Shown: positions 11,572 through 22,859 of the stretch, piece by piece
Numbering within the stretch: the stretch's first letter is position 1
How the letters are laid out: every line of letters begins with the position of its first letter
Origin: Notospermus geniculatus
Taxonomy: Eukaryota; Nemertea; Pilidiophora; Heteronemertea; Lineidae
Length of the DNA: 64,000 nt
NCBI GenBank assembly: GCA_002633025.1
Contig: NMRB01000137.1
Span: forward strand, 175,530-239,529
Direction: 5' to 3'
Notes under the pieces: generated by a model
Database searches by the model: none
Told to the model about the DNA's origin: nothing
Seen by the model: only the letters and a program-made list of their open reading frames with translations
Position numbers and translations under genes: made by a program

Positions 11572-13430
11572 TCAAATCGGACCCTGACACCACCATATTC
11601 GCAGCGGATTTACTAGTCGATCTCCACTGACGTTGTTGTTGCCTCGATTAGGATGGGGTCGGGTGGGAAAGGAAAGCAAAATTTGGCGATTCGCTAGTCT
11701 GTTCCATCCCCTGACCACTTCCTCGATTTGTTGTTGGTTGTTTTCCTTCTGTTGCAACCCACATCAGGGCGTTCAAGACTTTCTGGGGTAACTGGCTCTT
11801 TAGGTTCGTCTTGATCCGTTTCAGGGCGGTAAAACCCCTTTCACTGTCTGAAAGTTGAAACGAGGATTGCTAATATCAATACCGTGTACGGTGCACTATG
11901 TTGGTAAAAATGTAAGTTTTGTGGAGTGGGGTGACGGCCGGAGTACTTAGAAATAAACTGCCAATCAATTGAACCAGGGAAGTAGACGCACTCACCGGCA
12001 GTTGAAACAGGTACCACGAGTACAGCGGAAGCTATTTTCTGTAGTTTGGGTTATGTTCTTGTATCCCGGCTTTGTTACACCCAGCAGGACAGAACGCGTA
12101 TCTGAGAGGGGGCCTTTTAAATTACTGGAGAGGAGAGCCCTGAAACCGCGCCATTCTCCAACACATGCCTCATGTCGATGAAGCTCTCAAATGTTCGGTG
12201 ATGACCTGAAAATATAATAAGTGAAGTATCGATGAACAATCATGAATGAATTCGTTTCGTAAACGGTAAGTAACCATTCAAACTCAGTCTTAGTGATATG
12301 GCCCCTCGCCACATTGACACCGACCCCGACAAGTCACTTCTGTCTGTCACATCAACAGAGATAGTCGAGTTTATGAACGGAAGGGCGAGGTGGAGAAAAC
12401 TGACCTGTAGAGATTCCTCACCGTACTCGTCAAGTTCGCCAGTGCTTGGCACTGCCCGGGGATCCATGATGGCAAGCGCCCGAAAGATACCGACATCGGG
12501 AATTCTATCTTGGATATTTTCGATGAGGGCTTCAATGAATTTGTCATGGACCTGCAAAGGCAAATCTGCGTGTCGTGTGGAGTTTACATCGCGGTATATA
12601 ATGAAAGGCGACGATGTCGTGCGGTGAGGGCCATGTCGATTTAGAGGAATCAGAGGAATCGGAGGAATCGGGCTGGAAAATCCAGAAAATCACCATAAGA
12701 TAAAATATAAAATCATCAGAATAGTTAGGCCTAATTCATGGCATTTCCTTGGCTATTGAGTTGTTATAATAAACTCATCATCATCGAGGTTGGTGATAAG
12801 TCAGTTAAAATGACTTGAGGGCCGAAAGCCAGCACTTTAGGAGAAAAGGGCCGAATTGCAAGTTCCACTAAAGCTGTTATGACGTTTACACAACCACGTG
12901 GCTGTGTTTATATATTTAGCACATGATAGTCATGTGATTGTGTGTGACTGATGGGCTGCAGACTAAATTTTCCTCGGATTCCTCGGATTCCTCTGATTCC
13001 TCTAAATCGACATGGCCTGCGGTGAGTGAAACTAACTGGATACATTTTTAAACTGACGCCGGTCATAATATTAACTACGGTAGTTTAGAAACGCTCCTTT
13101 CCTTCACTTTGAAATCGACCAATTCCATTTCAGTTGGGACATCCATGTCTGGGGCGCGGCACTTGTTCGTAGGCCTACGCTGAAATCGGAATCATGTGAT
13201 TTATTGTTTCAGTGAAACAAAATAGGGTCATCAGCTTTCTGGACTGTTCGTCTCTGATGCGACTAGGCCTAACTAAATTTATACTCTTCCTGGACGTCAA
13301 AATTGTGACTACGATACTTACTTGATTCTAACCTCTTGAAGTTTTCGCCTGGAAGCACAAGCCGCGCCCTCAAGATCTCTAGGGTTGTGTTGATGTGAGT
13401 CTGGATAACAGAGAAGTCGAGCGATTGTTC
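11572..13430 (-). pseudogene. Split hAT-type transposase-derived gene (ZNF862-like region), degenerate
   Basis: Minus-strand pieces sit between consensus splice sites. Exon 13430-13322 follows TTTCTTTTCAG, encodes EQSLDFSVIQTHINTTLEIL and LVLPGENFKRLESS, and ends before GTAAGT at phase 1. Exon 12565-12405 follows GACACGCAG, joins in frame, encodes DKFIEALIENIQDRIPDV, ALAIMDPRAVP and EYGEESLQ, and ends before GTCAGT at phase 0. A piece after TTATATTTTCAG (about 12222) starts VITEHLRASS and then meets a stop. The last block (about 11853-11580), after TTTCAACTTTCAG, has SERGFTALKRIKTNLKSQLP and ALMWVATEG, then a frameshift into EEVVRGWNRLANRQ. These match the hAT C-terminal dimerisation region (family knowledge). 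The stop and frameshift show it no longer codes a full protein. Confidence 0.65.
12629..13018. mobile_element. 390-bp hAT-like MITE with 8-bp target duplication
   Basis: Ends GGCCATGTCGATTTAGAGGA and its reverse complement near 12995-13018. Both ends carry tandem AGGAATC / GATTCCT units. GCGGTGAG flanks the element exactly at 12621-12628 and 13019-13026, an 8-bp duplication as made by hAT elements. It sits in the apparent intron between two exons of the hAT-derived pseudogene. Confidence 0.8.
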
Positions 13431-13782
13431 CTGAAAAGAAAAGAAACAGCCGTTGTCATTCACAATTTCTCGTTCCCATTGCTGTGAATAATGAGTGATC
13501 AAATATAGGCCTATTGTCATAAATACAGGCCTAAGTTGTCAGCTGTAAAAATGACTACATAAGCAGCTAGACTTTCCCATCGATGAACAGAGGCCTGATG
13601 CCAACTCAAACCAAAACAGCAGCAAGCAACCAAGGTAAGTTACTCTAGGCCTAGGCTACAGTACACGATCGACCCAGGCACGCAAGGTAGAACACCGTGA
13701 ATTTCGTACATGTAGGCCCTACTGTACATCATACATGTATCCACGATAGGGCTAACAAAAGGTCCCTCTGAAAACGATACAC

Positions 13783-14322
13783 TCTCTCGAACGGTCACAG
13801 TTGGTTTCACTTGCTACCACGCTCTTGAACAGTAACTATCTCAGCACAGCTGCCAAATGAGAAAAAACGAAACATAATCTGTGATGGCACCGAGATTCGA
13901 ACCCACAACCCTATGATCGATTCGCCAACCTCTTTCTGTACGCGCCACGAAGACTACTTGCTTGCATGACGACAATTCCGATCGCTTTATTTCCTCATGG
14001 AGATCTTCAAAACCACAGCGCCTTTATTGTAGATCGGCGTCGTTGTGCTTGCATGACGACAATTCCGATCGCTTTATTTCCTCATGGAGATCTTCAAAAC
14101 CACAGCGCCTTTATTGTAGATCGGCGTCGTTGTATGCAAGCAGTCTTCGTGGCGCGGACAGAAAGAGGTTGGCGAATCGATCAGAGGGTTGTGGGTTCGA
14201 ATCTCGGTGGCATCACAGATTATTTTTCGTTTTTTCTCATTTGGCAGCTGTGCTGAGGTCTGTACTGTTCAAGAGCGTGGTGGCAAGTGAAACCAACTGT
14301 GACCGTCCGAGAGGGTGTATCG
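13783..14322. repeat. Inverted repeat whose arms contain tRNA-like sequences
   Basis: The arms at about 13783-13965 and 14131-14322 are reverse complements. Each contains a tRNA-like block whose B-box GGTTCGAATCTCGG lies plus-strand at about 14192 and minus-strand at about 13885. The arms end in CACAGTTGGTTTCACTTG-type sequence. Both tRNA-like heads point away from the centre. Frames across the region are artefacts of the repeat. Confidence 0.75.
13961..14134. repeat. Two tandem 87-bp units at the apex of the inverted repeat
   Basis: CTTGCATGACGACAATTCCG begins at 13961 and again at 14048, and both units end GTAGATCGGCGTCGTTGTG/A. The units are essentially identical, which indicates a recent duplication or an assembly effect at the loop of the palindrome. 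Confidence 0.85.
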
Positions 14323-14879
14323 TTTTCAGAGGTAGTTTGGAAGTGCCTTGTGGCTGTTCGTAATTTCTACCTCTGCCGCTTGGGGTTTATATCTATTACG
14401 TTCAGCTTTAATAAATTGGGTTCTCTTGGAGCCTTAGTGCAAATACTTTTTATTGAACAAGTTTTTGAGACGGGTATTGAAAAAATGAAAAGGATGTTTG
14501 CAGCAGATTTTGTGAAGTAAATATTTCGAACTCCACAGACCAGCAGATTCCTCGAGCAGACAAACAGATAATTCCCTGTCTGCAACACTGTATGCTACTT
14601 TACTCTGCAACTGACGTTGGATTACCGTAACGTCGTCACTTACAATGAAGGAACGTCATATACGGCAAAAACGGTCAACAAATGTGACTTCCAGAGTCAT
14701 TCCCTGTCAAATAACTGAACGGTTAATTACTGGCGACTTTTGACAGTAGCTGAACGTAAAAACGTCAGGGGAATACAGTGTAGTCAATGGCTGTGGTATG
14801 TTTAGAAGATACCATCATGCAGATTTTACAATTAGGCACTATTATTTAAAAAAAACGAAGTGATTATATATAAATTTAT

Positions 14880-15125
14880 AAAAATGAAGTTTGTGAAATC
14901 TTACCCAAGGTTTTCCAGGCTTCCCATTTTTCTTCTTGGAGTCCACGCCAACGCATGCATACTTCGTCACCACAGCTGCGGCCACTGTATTATAATCGGA
15001 TTTGTACGAATGCCCCTGCCTTGTTTTAACCGTACGCGACCTCCTCTACCAGCTGTATCCACACAAGCAAAGCCTTCCCTTGCTGAAGAGCCTTCACAAG
15101 TGGTGGGATGAGAGTTGGAAGCTGA
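14880..15125 (-). pseudogene. Possible exon pair of an unrecognised gene
   Basis: On the minus strand, TTAATTTCAG at about 15125 is followed by a frame reading LPTLIPPLVKALQQGKALLV and WIQLVEEVAYG. After a change of frame come HSYKSDYNTVAAAVVTKYAC and VGVDSKKKNGKPGKPW, ending before GTAAGA. The composition looks coding and the splice-like ends are good, but no family is recognised. The frame change within about 40 bp suggests decay or an unseen small intron. Confidence 0.3.
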
Positions 15126-16084
15126 AATTAATACAAGCGACCCAATGAATCCACTGACTGAGAGAATGCAGAGATGCGAATGATGATGGCTTAATAGCAT
15201 CTGGATTTAACGCTTTAGAAAACATCATTGCATCAATTGTACTGTATGTTTACCTCAAAACAAAGATCTACCGAGCCTGACATGTCTGAATCTTGGACGC
15301 CACAGTCAATGCTATAATGGCCACCTTCTTTTGGTAAACTATTGTCCATTTGCGGGCAAACTATTGTTCACTCTCAGCCTGACAAAGGATTTGCGTTTCC
15401 TTAAAAGTTACGGAGGCTTTGTGAATAAGGTCCCAGGTCTTGTATAACAAATGGAAGATGTAGCAGACGTGAAAACTTCCTATCCCCTAGACCAGCTCCA
15501 GCTGTTCCCTCCAGGTGGCAGTAGTGCTCACCGGGGAGGGACCAGCCCCAGACGAAGTATTTTCGTAATGACACCCGGGTACCCGCGACCTGATCCTGGA
15601 CATGTATACCCGGATGTAATTCACACACAGAGCTACTCATTGTCAGAGCATTGATTCAGCTCCTATATTTGTCGCAGAAACGGTGGTAAAACTACAGGAA
15701 ATTATTAAAATGTAAATAATACTAGCAAAACCCGTGCTCCGCACGGAGTAGTAGGCCAAAATAAAATGATTGTTTACAACAAAGTATAAGAAACCAAATT
15801 GTGTTATATACAGTATATACAGTGTATTATAAAAACGAAGAGCTCTATGCAGATTACACCATCAAAACATTTTACATAATTATCATGAAACGTACGGCCT
15901 TATTTAAGAAATATAGAGACTATACTACCAATATTATATTCATTCAAATTTACAAAGTCTCTACGCTAGAGATAAATGATTAGTGATAACAGAATATTTT
16001 TAAATCATCATTTCTCTAATCCAAAGAAGAAAGCACAATAATTGACACACAAAGTGGTAAATATAAATATCAAGAAGTCAACTT
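15126..16084. other. No gene seen; transposon end at about 15716-15755
   Basis: ACTAGCAAAACCCGTGCTCC followed by GCACGGAGTAG resembles the hairpin end of a widespread animal repeat (recalled, not verified). The 15770-16080 part is AT-rich with an A-rich tail. No coding motif. Confidence 0.35.
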
Positions 16085-16170
16085 CCAAAACTTAGCGAAT
16101 TTTCGACCCCAACCGGGGTCTTCCTGAGGCACTTTTCAGTTGGAGAGACCAGAAAAGACTGAGCTGAATC
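16085..16170 (-). repeat. Inverted copy of the GACCCCAGTTGGGGTC repeat
   Basis: Reverse complement of the block at 1680-1770, with AATTTTCGACCCCAACCGGG and AGAAAAGACTGAGCTGAA recognisable. Confidence 0.65.
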
Positions 16171-16257
16171 CCTAATGTACCCGTTCCATCCAGTAGTCTT
16201 GAACGTTAGTTGGGATGTTGATATTTTTGGTGGCTGGGGGGGGGGGTATCGATGGTC

Positions 16258-16321
16258 GTCAGCTGCCCCTGCATTCAGAGAGACTTTAGTGAAAAGTCTC
16301 TCTGAATGCAGGACAGCTGAC
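16258..16321. repeat. 64-bp hairpin
   Basis: GTCAGCTG and CTGCATTCAGAGAGACTTT pair with AAAGTCTCTCTGAATGCAG and CAGCTGAC across a 5-base loop, with a small internal bulge. It may be the core of a foldback element or a structured RNA; nothing else supports a gene. Confidence 0.7.
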
Positions 16322-16480
16322 AGGATCTGTGGTTATAAGAATTTATTAGCAAATGCAGATTTGTAGGGAAATGGAAGGGCTGGGGAGATATTCGTCCTCT
16401 GACTAAAAGTGTTCAGAAAAAAAAACAGAGAAACAGATTCAGCAAAAAAAATAAACCGAGAAACAGACGCGTGAAAACAA

Positions 16481-16553
16481 TCGCCTATCGCAAGGCTCGA
16501 ACCCGGCGCCCCGGATTCATAGCTGGATGCTCTACCGCTGCGCCAGCCGGCCA
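16481..16553 (-). repeat. tRNA-like sequence (degenerate tRNA or SINE head)
   Basis: The minus strand has an excellent A-box, TGGCGCAGCGGTAGAGC, and a B-box, GGGTTCGAGCCTTG, about 30 bp apart as in a 72-nt tRNA. The acceptor and anticodon stems do not pair well and no clear anticodon can be read, so a functional tRNA is not claimed. A tRNA-derived SINE or tRNA pseudogene is likely. Confidence 0.5.
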
Positions 16554-17390
16554 TGATACTGGCTGCTGAATAAATGTTTATGAATACATCCCAGCTGCTC
16601 AACATATTTTTATGATAATAGAAATGACGTCACAAATCAGAATAATCTTACAAAAATCGCATTTCACAACATCCACAGAGCAAGTCCCCTGCAAATCTGT
16701 CAGTATATCACTACATAATGTACCCATCTACGTTCACAGCCACTAAAAACGTTAAACCAACCGCCCGACATATTCCATCTGAACATTAGGCGCATTTCAC
16801 CTATAAGTCCAATTCTATTGACTGACCCGTGACAAGTCTTTGGCTAGCTTCGCTGTTGGCCGCTACGCGGCGCGTTGGGCCCTTGCGTCTAGCCTTCCTT
16901 CTATCTACATGTATTCACCTTGTCCTGATGCCATACTCAGGTGGCAGTATTTTTGCCTCTTACCATTTTGCCCTTCATCTCATTTTTACATTCTAAATAT
17001 GTTATCTTTCTTTCCACAAATGAATGATCGCCGTGAACATGGTGTGTGTTGCTGCTGTAGAATTCGTCGTTGTTGCACATGATGTCTGGTACGCTGCCGT
17101 TTGGCCTTTCCATCCACCTGGGGTGTCCTCGCACGTTTTGGCATTTTGGTTACTTCTGAAATAACAGTAAGAACAAAGTGAATTAATTTCCTTTATTATT
17201 TATTACCGGTATTGTGTTGTACAAAGTGTTCCATTTTGTTCTTTGAATTTCCTGTGTGCGGTGCTGAAAATGTCAGCTCTTGAACCAAAAGTCACCGATT
17301 TACAATTTGTTCAGTTGCAAATGCAACTATAAGCGGGAACCAAGTTGTGAAAAATGCTAATTTTCTGAAACAATTTTCATGGCCTCTTCT
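16554..17390. other. No gene recognised
   Basis: Several overlapping short frames on both strands show no motif. TTCATTAATTTCC and AT-rich stretches only. Confidence 0.35.
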
Positions 17391-17597
17391 TCAGTAACTT
17401 CTGCTTGCTGTTGCATCGGTTTCTTCCGTTTTCTGCGACGGCGTGGATGTGGACGGTTTATCTGCTTGTGATGATGTTTGGGCCGAAAGGGCAGCATCCA
17501 GGCATTGACTCGGGCAAGCGTCATCCTCGTCCGAGAATAGAATAGGTGTTGAAGCTGGGTCTTTGTTAGTACGTGGCCTCTTTGATGGTGGCGCCAT
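17391..17597 (-). CDS. Possible N-terminal exon of an unknown nuclear protein
   Basis: The frame opens MAPPSKRPRTNKDPASTPIL (basic, nuclear-localisation-like). It continues with an acidic SDEDD stretch, many Ser/Thr/Gln/Ala residues and a final KTEETDATASRSY. The composition is that of a disordered N-terminus and not random sequence. There is no domain. At the 3' end a second frame (EVTEEEAMKIVSEN then a stop) looks equally coding, so a small indel or splice may be present. The ATG lies 41 bp downstream of the MITE at 17638-18119. It could be the first exon of the degraded hAT-derived gene further along this strand, but no link is shown. Confidence 0.3.
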   Translation of the reverse strand: MAPPSKRPRTNKDPASTPILFSDEDDACPSQCLDAALSAQTSSQADKPSTSTPSQKTEETDATASRSY

Positions 17598-17637
17598 GGG
17601 GATGGGGCTGTGAGAGGTTGACGGCTAGTGGTACTAC

Positions 17638-18119
17638 TAGAGAGTTTCTGCTATCCCGTATCCGAGTATCGAGATCGGGATAGCGCAGCGTCGCGTCATC
17701 AAAAAATGACGTGACGTCATCGTTGTTTGCGTAAACTTCGTCGATCCCGTTGTCGCGTTCCGAGATAAATCGGCTGTATCTCGTAAATGTCAAACGACAT
17801 AGAGTTTACTTCAAAGTTGAGAATCATGCTGGCAGACATTGAATTCAGTATACATGGTATATGTAGATCCTGTACAAATTATAAACAGTACCCGGTAATA
17901 TATTCCATGGTAACCTGCCTGTATTTTGATGATAATTTGGGATGTCAGTTTCGCTGTTGGAATGAGGGAGGCAACTTGCAATGCGCAACATCATGACGTA
18001 GTGGTTTGGGATAGCAGAATCGCAAAACGCATGGGTCACGTCGTCGAGATCGAGAACGGGCAACGACGTCAGCGCTATCCCGATCTCGATCTCGGAAACG
18101 GGATAGCAGAAACTCTCTA
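17638..18119. mobile_element. 482-bp MITE with TAGAGAGTTTCTGC ends
   Basis: Begins TAGAGAGTTTCTGCTATCCC and ends with the reverse complement at 18099-18119. Subterminal GATCTCGATCTCGG-type segments also pair. TA at both edges fits a TA duplication. The same terminal hexamer with GCGAAAACTCTCTA ends occurs at 55385-55509, and a lone right end sits near 20070-20083. Confidence 0.75.
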
Positions 18120-19322
18120 CTGACTGGCTTACTGGAAAAAGCGGAACGGAACGGAACAGGCGGAATCGTTCCGCCAGAGGGAGCGACCATTACATGTATT
18201 TGTACAATGATGATGACTAGACTGATTTATCGTCTTTGCGGCCCTACTCATAGCCGGCTGCGATATTGGCCTGTAAGCCGATAGATCTACCAGTAGGCCT
18301 ATATTGCGCAATGCCTCTATGCACCCTGGCCTATGCCACAACTCGTCGATTATCATTGGCAAGCAGCAGCTTATCACAGTGGCGGATTTTGAGCCCACTT
18401 CGCCTATCATTATTGCAGTTTTTTAAGGTCGCACACTTGCGCCACAACAAATAGTAGTAGGTGCAGGCCTACTCACGGCAGTCAATCCGCGCCGGACAAA
18501 CTGCAAAACGCACAGAGGACCGCTTACACGTGCACATTTGTAAAGTTCTCTGTCTAACTGAAAAGTTCGGCTGTCTTTTCAGAATAACTTAGTTTGTATT
18601 TCCAGGTTACGTGGGCTTACCACGGTTTGAATGAAACGAAAGACCAAAGTGGACTCAAAACTTATCTCTATTCTTACAACTCCCAGCATATATACATTCT
18701 TTAAATATATATGTAATAGCAAAAATAGATAAAATCGACTTTTTTTGATAATAGGCATAATCAGCAAAGCACGTCAAACGGCAGTTAAGACAATTAGGAC
18801 ACCCGCTTGGAAATTTGATTTGGAACAATCATACAGCCAAAAAAGTGCCAACTACCGACATCCGAATGTCCCAAATTCTCAATGATCACTCAAACAATGA
18901 ATAATAATTTACAAACAGTTTATATTATTAAGTCACTATCAAAAGTGGCTAAAAGCGTAATTACATGTACCATCTGACCATGGTCAGATGGTAACTCGGC
19001 GCCTCTTAACTTTCGATCATAGTAAAAAGAATGACATCCATAAAGGGTATCAAACCTTATGTTAAGGACACATACTTTACCTAACGTCAGATGGAGATCG
19101 GACATGTAACTGGGTGAGCCAAGGTTATTGTGGAATTCGACCCAATGAACTGTCAATTTAAAAAAAATGATTTGGAAAACAAGTGCGTGACGGAATAATC
19201 AATGCTCCCAACCATCCGCGACTCCAGGTCACAAATGCAGTGCATTTGGGATAGGGCAGCAAGATTAGGCACGAGGCTGATTCCGTTCGCCTGTACCGCA
19301 TTTTCCAGTAAGCCCTACTGAC
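18120..19322. other. No gene seen; 24-bp perfect palindrome at 18968-18991
   Basis: ACCATCTGACCATGGTCAGATGGT is a perfect inverted repeat in two 12-base halves, centred on CATG, in otherwise featureless AT-rich sequence. CGTCAGATGG recurs at about 19084. No coding or RNA gene recognised. Confidence 0.45.
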
Positions 19323-19988
19323 TAAAGGCCCGTTTCCACTAGAGCGTTTTTGCGCGGCGCATGACGCCGCGTGTTTGCGAGCGGAAATCCGCTGAGAATG
19401 CTGTAATGGATATCCCTTTATCCCTTTCCACTTGAGCGGGGCGGTGAAAACGATCGAAAATTGCGCAACGGAGACCGCCGGCGGACAAAAGCCGATTGCT
19501 CGAATAGCATTCAAAGCGTATTCCGCGGCGTACTTCTGTACATTCCGAGCTGTATTCGGTGCACGGTGTATTGTGTATGAAACGCCCTAATGGAAACCCC
19601 TCCAGAAAATGACCACCGCCGCGATATCCGTCGCGCAAAATCGCAACGCTTTTCCGCGAGCGAAAAAACGCTCTAGTGGAAACGGGCCTTTATGGATATC
19701 CCTTTATCCCTTTCCACTTGAACGGACGGTGAAAACGATCGAATATTGCGCAACGGAGACCGCCGGCGGACAAAAGCCGATTGCTCGAATAGCATTCAAA
19801 GCGTATTCCGCGGCGTACTTCTGTACATTCCGAGCTGTATTCGATGCACGGTGCATGGTGTATGGTGCATCGATGAAACGCCCTAATGGCAACCCCTCCA
19901 GAAAACGACCACCGCCGCGATATCCGTCGCGCAAAAACGCGTCGTTTTTCGGCGAGCGAAAAAACGCTCTAGTGGAAACGGGCCTTTA
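19323..19988. mobile_element. MITE with GGCCCGTTTCCACTAGAGCG ends, right half tandemly duplicated
   Basis: The left end AAAGGCCCGTTTCCACTAGA at 19323 pairs with right ends at about 19692 and again at 19988. The segment after the first right end (19692-19988) repeats 19408-19692 nearly exactly. One complete copy is thus followed by a second copy lacking its left end. The frames read from both units are antisense images of each other and are not genes. The 49249-49420 element shares the terminal motif. Confidence 0.8.
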
Positions 19989-20211
19989 GGCGTTCGCGTT
20001 AAACGCGAACGTCTACTAGTATCCTATTGTTCGCTGCTCTCTTCGTGGCATCGGCGTTTCGGGGGCTTGCGAAAACTCTCTAATGTCAACACCTACTCCT
20101 GAATACCTTTAAACCAATCGACCAATTGACGAACGGTTTGTTCCATGTTTCATGTATTCTATAGCATGCCGTTTGACGCATAGTTGATATTGATAGTGCC
20201 TATCTCTAAAA

Positions 20212-20536
20212 AATGAAGAGTGAAACTTTCACTCCAATTCGAGTGGGTCAGTGACCACTCTTAAACATTTCACTCGAATTTCACTCTAAATGAGTGGATT
20301 TCACTCTATTAAGTGAAATTCCACTCTTTAAAGAGTGAATTCACTCTTTAAAGAGTGAATTTCTCCAGAGAGTACTCTCTGGTGAATTTCACTCTTTAAT
20401 TTCACTCTTTCGCTCTTTAAAGAGTGAAATTTCACTTAATAGAGCGAAATTCACTTATTTAGAGTGAAATTCGAGTGAAATTTTTAAGAGTGGTCACTGA
20501 CCCACTCGAATTGGAGTGAAAGTTTCACTCTTCATT
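20212..20536. repeat. 325-bp near-perfect palindrome built from ACTCTTTAAAGAGT motifs
   Basis: AATGAAGAGTGAAACTTTCA at the left end is mirrored by its reverse complement at 20517-20536. The centre is the perfect 18-bp palindrome CCAGAGAGTACTCTCTGG (20365-20382). Both arms are made of AAGAGTGAA / TTCACTCTT units with almost no spacer. Probably a foldback transposon; no flanking duplication was resolved. A related hairpin lies at 27596-27753. Confidence 0.9.
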
Positions 20537-21369
20537 AGCCCACTGCACATGTTCAAAACTAAAACTAAAATTATACTTATAAAGTTTCAATTCTTTTACG
20601 AGGCTGTCTGTGATGACTCTGTTCCTCAATTCTAAACCATTCACGCCATCTGGATAGAATGGCGGGTTTCTATCCATGTCTGGATTGACTGCCAAATTTG
20701 GTGGTGCAACCTGTGGCACAGGTAATTCATGCTTGTCTCAACATTCGCATTGACATGATTTCCTATGTCGTTTCCTACACGTTCAAAATTATGGACTTTT
20801 CTTTATCATGTTTATGATTGAGGCTCCCCTTCTGGTCTAGGCCTTGTTTTTTCCCTCCCTTTATGATTGAGAAATGAGTTCATCAAGTAAAATGACCGCG
20901 GGCAACCATTCTGTCATGTCTGTGCACCGACTAGTCTCTCAGACAAACCCGAGATCCCGTGCAGACATCTTAGATGCGTTGGTAAAGCCCTTGTTGTTAA
21001 CATTTCTTCGACATATGAAGCATGTCAACCTCATTTTTCAGTCATGGAATGGATCTATATGAAGTCTGAAAGCAAAACAACGCACATTTTTGAGTCCCTT
21101 CATAATGAAAGCAAATGTTTTAGAGCCCCGGCTTCATGTACTTCTGATGCGGATTGGCGTCGCCCTACATTATGATCCCTACATTAGATAGATAGATAAT
21201 TTGAAGCTTCATAATCCTTTTGGATCTTAAGCTTATACTACGGTGTGGAGTCCACGACAGGCTACTGTCCACCTGTGTGGGGTCTTTTACTTGCCCTGGC
21301 ATAGACACTCAGGTACAAGGGACCACGGCTTTGAGTCTCATCCGACAGACTCTAATTGGTTCACAGCTT
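20537..21369. other. No intact gene; possible kinase tail at 20870-21050 (minus)
   Basis: A minus-strand frame ending CTDMTEWLPAVILLDEL has the look of a kinase C-lobe tail. It is interrupted by a stop, so it may be the displaced end of the kinase pseudogene beginning at 21480. The rest shows nothing. Confidence 0.25.
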
Positions 21370-21470
21370 TTTCACATACATGTCCTGGCCGGGGATCGAA
21401 CCCACGCACTGACCCTGTTAGGATTGAAAGTCAAGCGTGTTAGACCGCTCGACCACCAGGCCAAGATGAC
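21370..21470 (-). repeat. tRNA-derived SINE-like insertion
   Basis: The minus strand reads TGGCCTGGTGGTCGAGCGGT (A-box-like) and, after a long variable arm, GGGTTCGATCCCCGGCC (B-box). It resembles a class II tRNA but the acceptor stem pairs only partly. It abuts the kinase pseudogene exactly where the kinase reading frame is lost, consistent with insertion there. Confidence 0.5.
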
Positions 21471-21936
21471 ATTGATGACTGATTTCGCCAAGTCTAGCGG
21501 GGAAATGTCTGTTGTCTTTAAAAAGAAACTTTATGACTACGCCAAAAGAGTATACATCTGTCAGCTCACTCTGAGATGCCCCGACCACATTTCGGAGTTC
21601 CCGGGCAATGTGTGTGTGTTGCTAATTGTATATTTTCTGTTGATCAGCGTGTAAGAAGTATTGCCTTGGATTAGATACCAGTGTCGCGTTCCCAAAATCA
21701 ATCAGTTTGCAGGCGACAGTGGATGGCTCTGTCAGCACATTTTTACAATGTACATCATTGTGCAGAATCCCTCGAGAATGAATGAACTGCAACGCTCTTG
21801 CCAAATCGTACAACACAATCAGCCATGACTGACCAGTGGACAAAAACGTTCGCGTCGCATAGTGGAACTGAGTGCAATCATACTGGGAAACGAGTTCCTT
21901 CCATAATCATTGTTTTCGAATCAATCACAGCAAATA

Positions 21937-22859
21937 CTGTAAAATCGGACTTGTAACATCACTTTGGTAGACCAGCCCATTTCATTACTATGATGGTCAC
22001 ATGGCTGCACATTATTAGTCTGTAATACAAGCTGTGTTCTGATTGGTTTACGAACACAATACGCCAAAATCACCATTTGCGTTATAAAGTTCAATTGAAC
22101 TGACGCCAGTACTGGTAGTCATGGTAGTCGTAATGTGACATTAGACAGGATTAGCACATTTCCGACTCCGACTCCCACTTCAACTACGAGAACGAATTGC
22201 AGTCCGCTGTGGACATCCTTGATTAAAACGAGTTGGTAGACGTTTTCAATTCATCAAACACCATATACTGAAGGCAGAGAAATTTGGCCTTATAAATCGG
22301 AAATACGGATAAATTATGAATATTGAACTCGTAATCCTAGTCGTTACGACTTGAAATACGACTATGATATTTGCGATTTAGGTGCACTTCCGATTACGAG
22401 TCAAAATTATTCTGTCACAAAGTTATGGCATTTTACGATTTGCAAACGTCTATCAAACCGTTTTTATCTAGGATGACGACAGCGGACTGCAATTCGTTCT
22501 CGTAGTTGTAGTCGGAGTTGGAGTCGGAAAAGTGCTAATCCTGTCTAATGACATGCCTATTCTGAATTGATTGAATATCAATTGATCACCTCATAATGTC
22601 TTTTTTTCATAACACCCATTAAAAAGAGCATGGTCATTACTGGCTGTGTTAGGCCCAACAATTGCTTTCATGAAAAGTGATCGATTAGGTAATCAAGATC
22701 ATACCCTTCTGATCCAAGGCCTAGTCAATGCCACTATGCATAATCGTAAACAATGATTGGATAAAAGACGCATCTCTTAAACAGAACAACCACCCCCAGC
22801 TCACTAAGTGGGCTGGACGTTCTAATACCTGAAGTGATGTTACAAGTCCGATTTTACAG
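21937..22859. mobile_element. 923-bp TA-inserted element disrupting the kinase gene
   Basis: Terminal inverted repeats begin CTGTAAAATCGGACTTGTAA at 21937 and on the minus strand from 22859, with TA on both outer sides (21935-21936, 22860-22861). Removing the element and one TA restores an open kinase frame across the site. A TA duplication fits Tc1/mariner-type insertion. No transposase frame seen inside, and it contains another MITE. Confidence 0.8.
22139..22550. mobile_element. Nested MITE with ~70-bp inverted ends
   Basis: CATTAGACAGGATTAGCACA at the left pairs with the reverse complement ending CTGTCTAATG at 22550. The arms share CTACGAGAACGAATTGCAGT. TGACAT occurs at both borders, possibly a target duplication. 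It sits wholly inside the element that interrupts the kinase, so it inserted later. Confidence 0.75.

Noticed and set aside
13962-14363. 133-codon plus-strand frame
   Set aside because: It runs through the 87-bp tandem repeat and tRNA-like arm; the repeated peptide is a by-product.
16481-16553. Functional tRNA gene
   Set aside because: A- and B-boxes are good but acceptor and anticodon stems do not pair; called tRNA-like instead.
19158-19989. Several ~100-codon frames of both strands
   Set aside because: They lie in the duplicated MITE at 19323-19988 and mirror one another.
21370-21470. Functional class II tRNA on the minus strand
   Set aside because: Acceptor stem pairs only in part and it interrupts a kinase frame, which fits a SINE insertion better.
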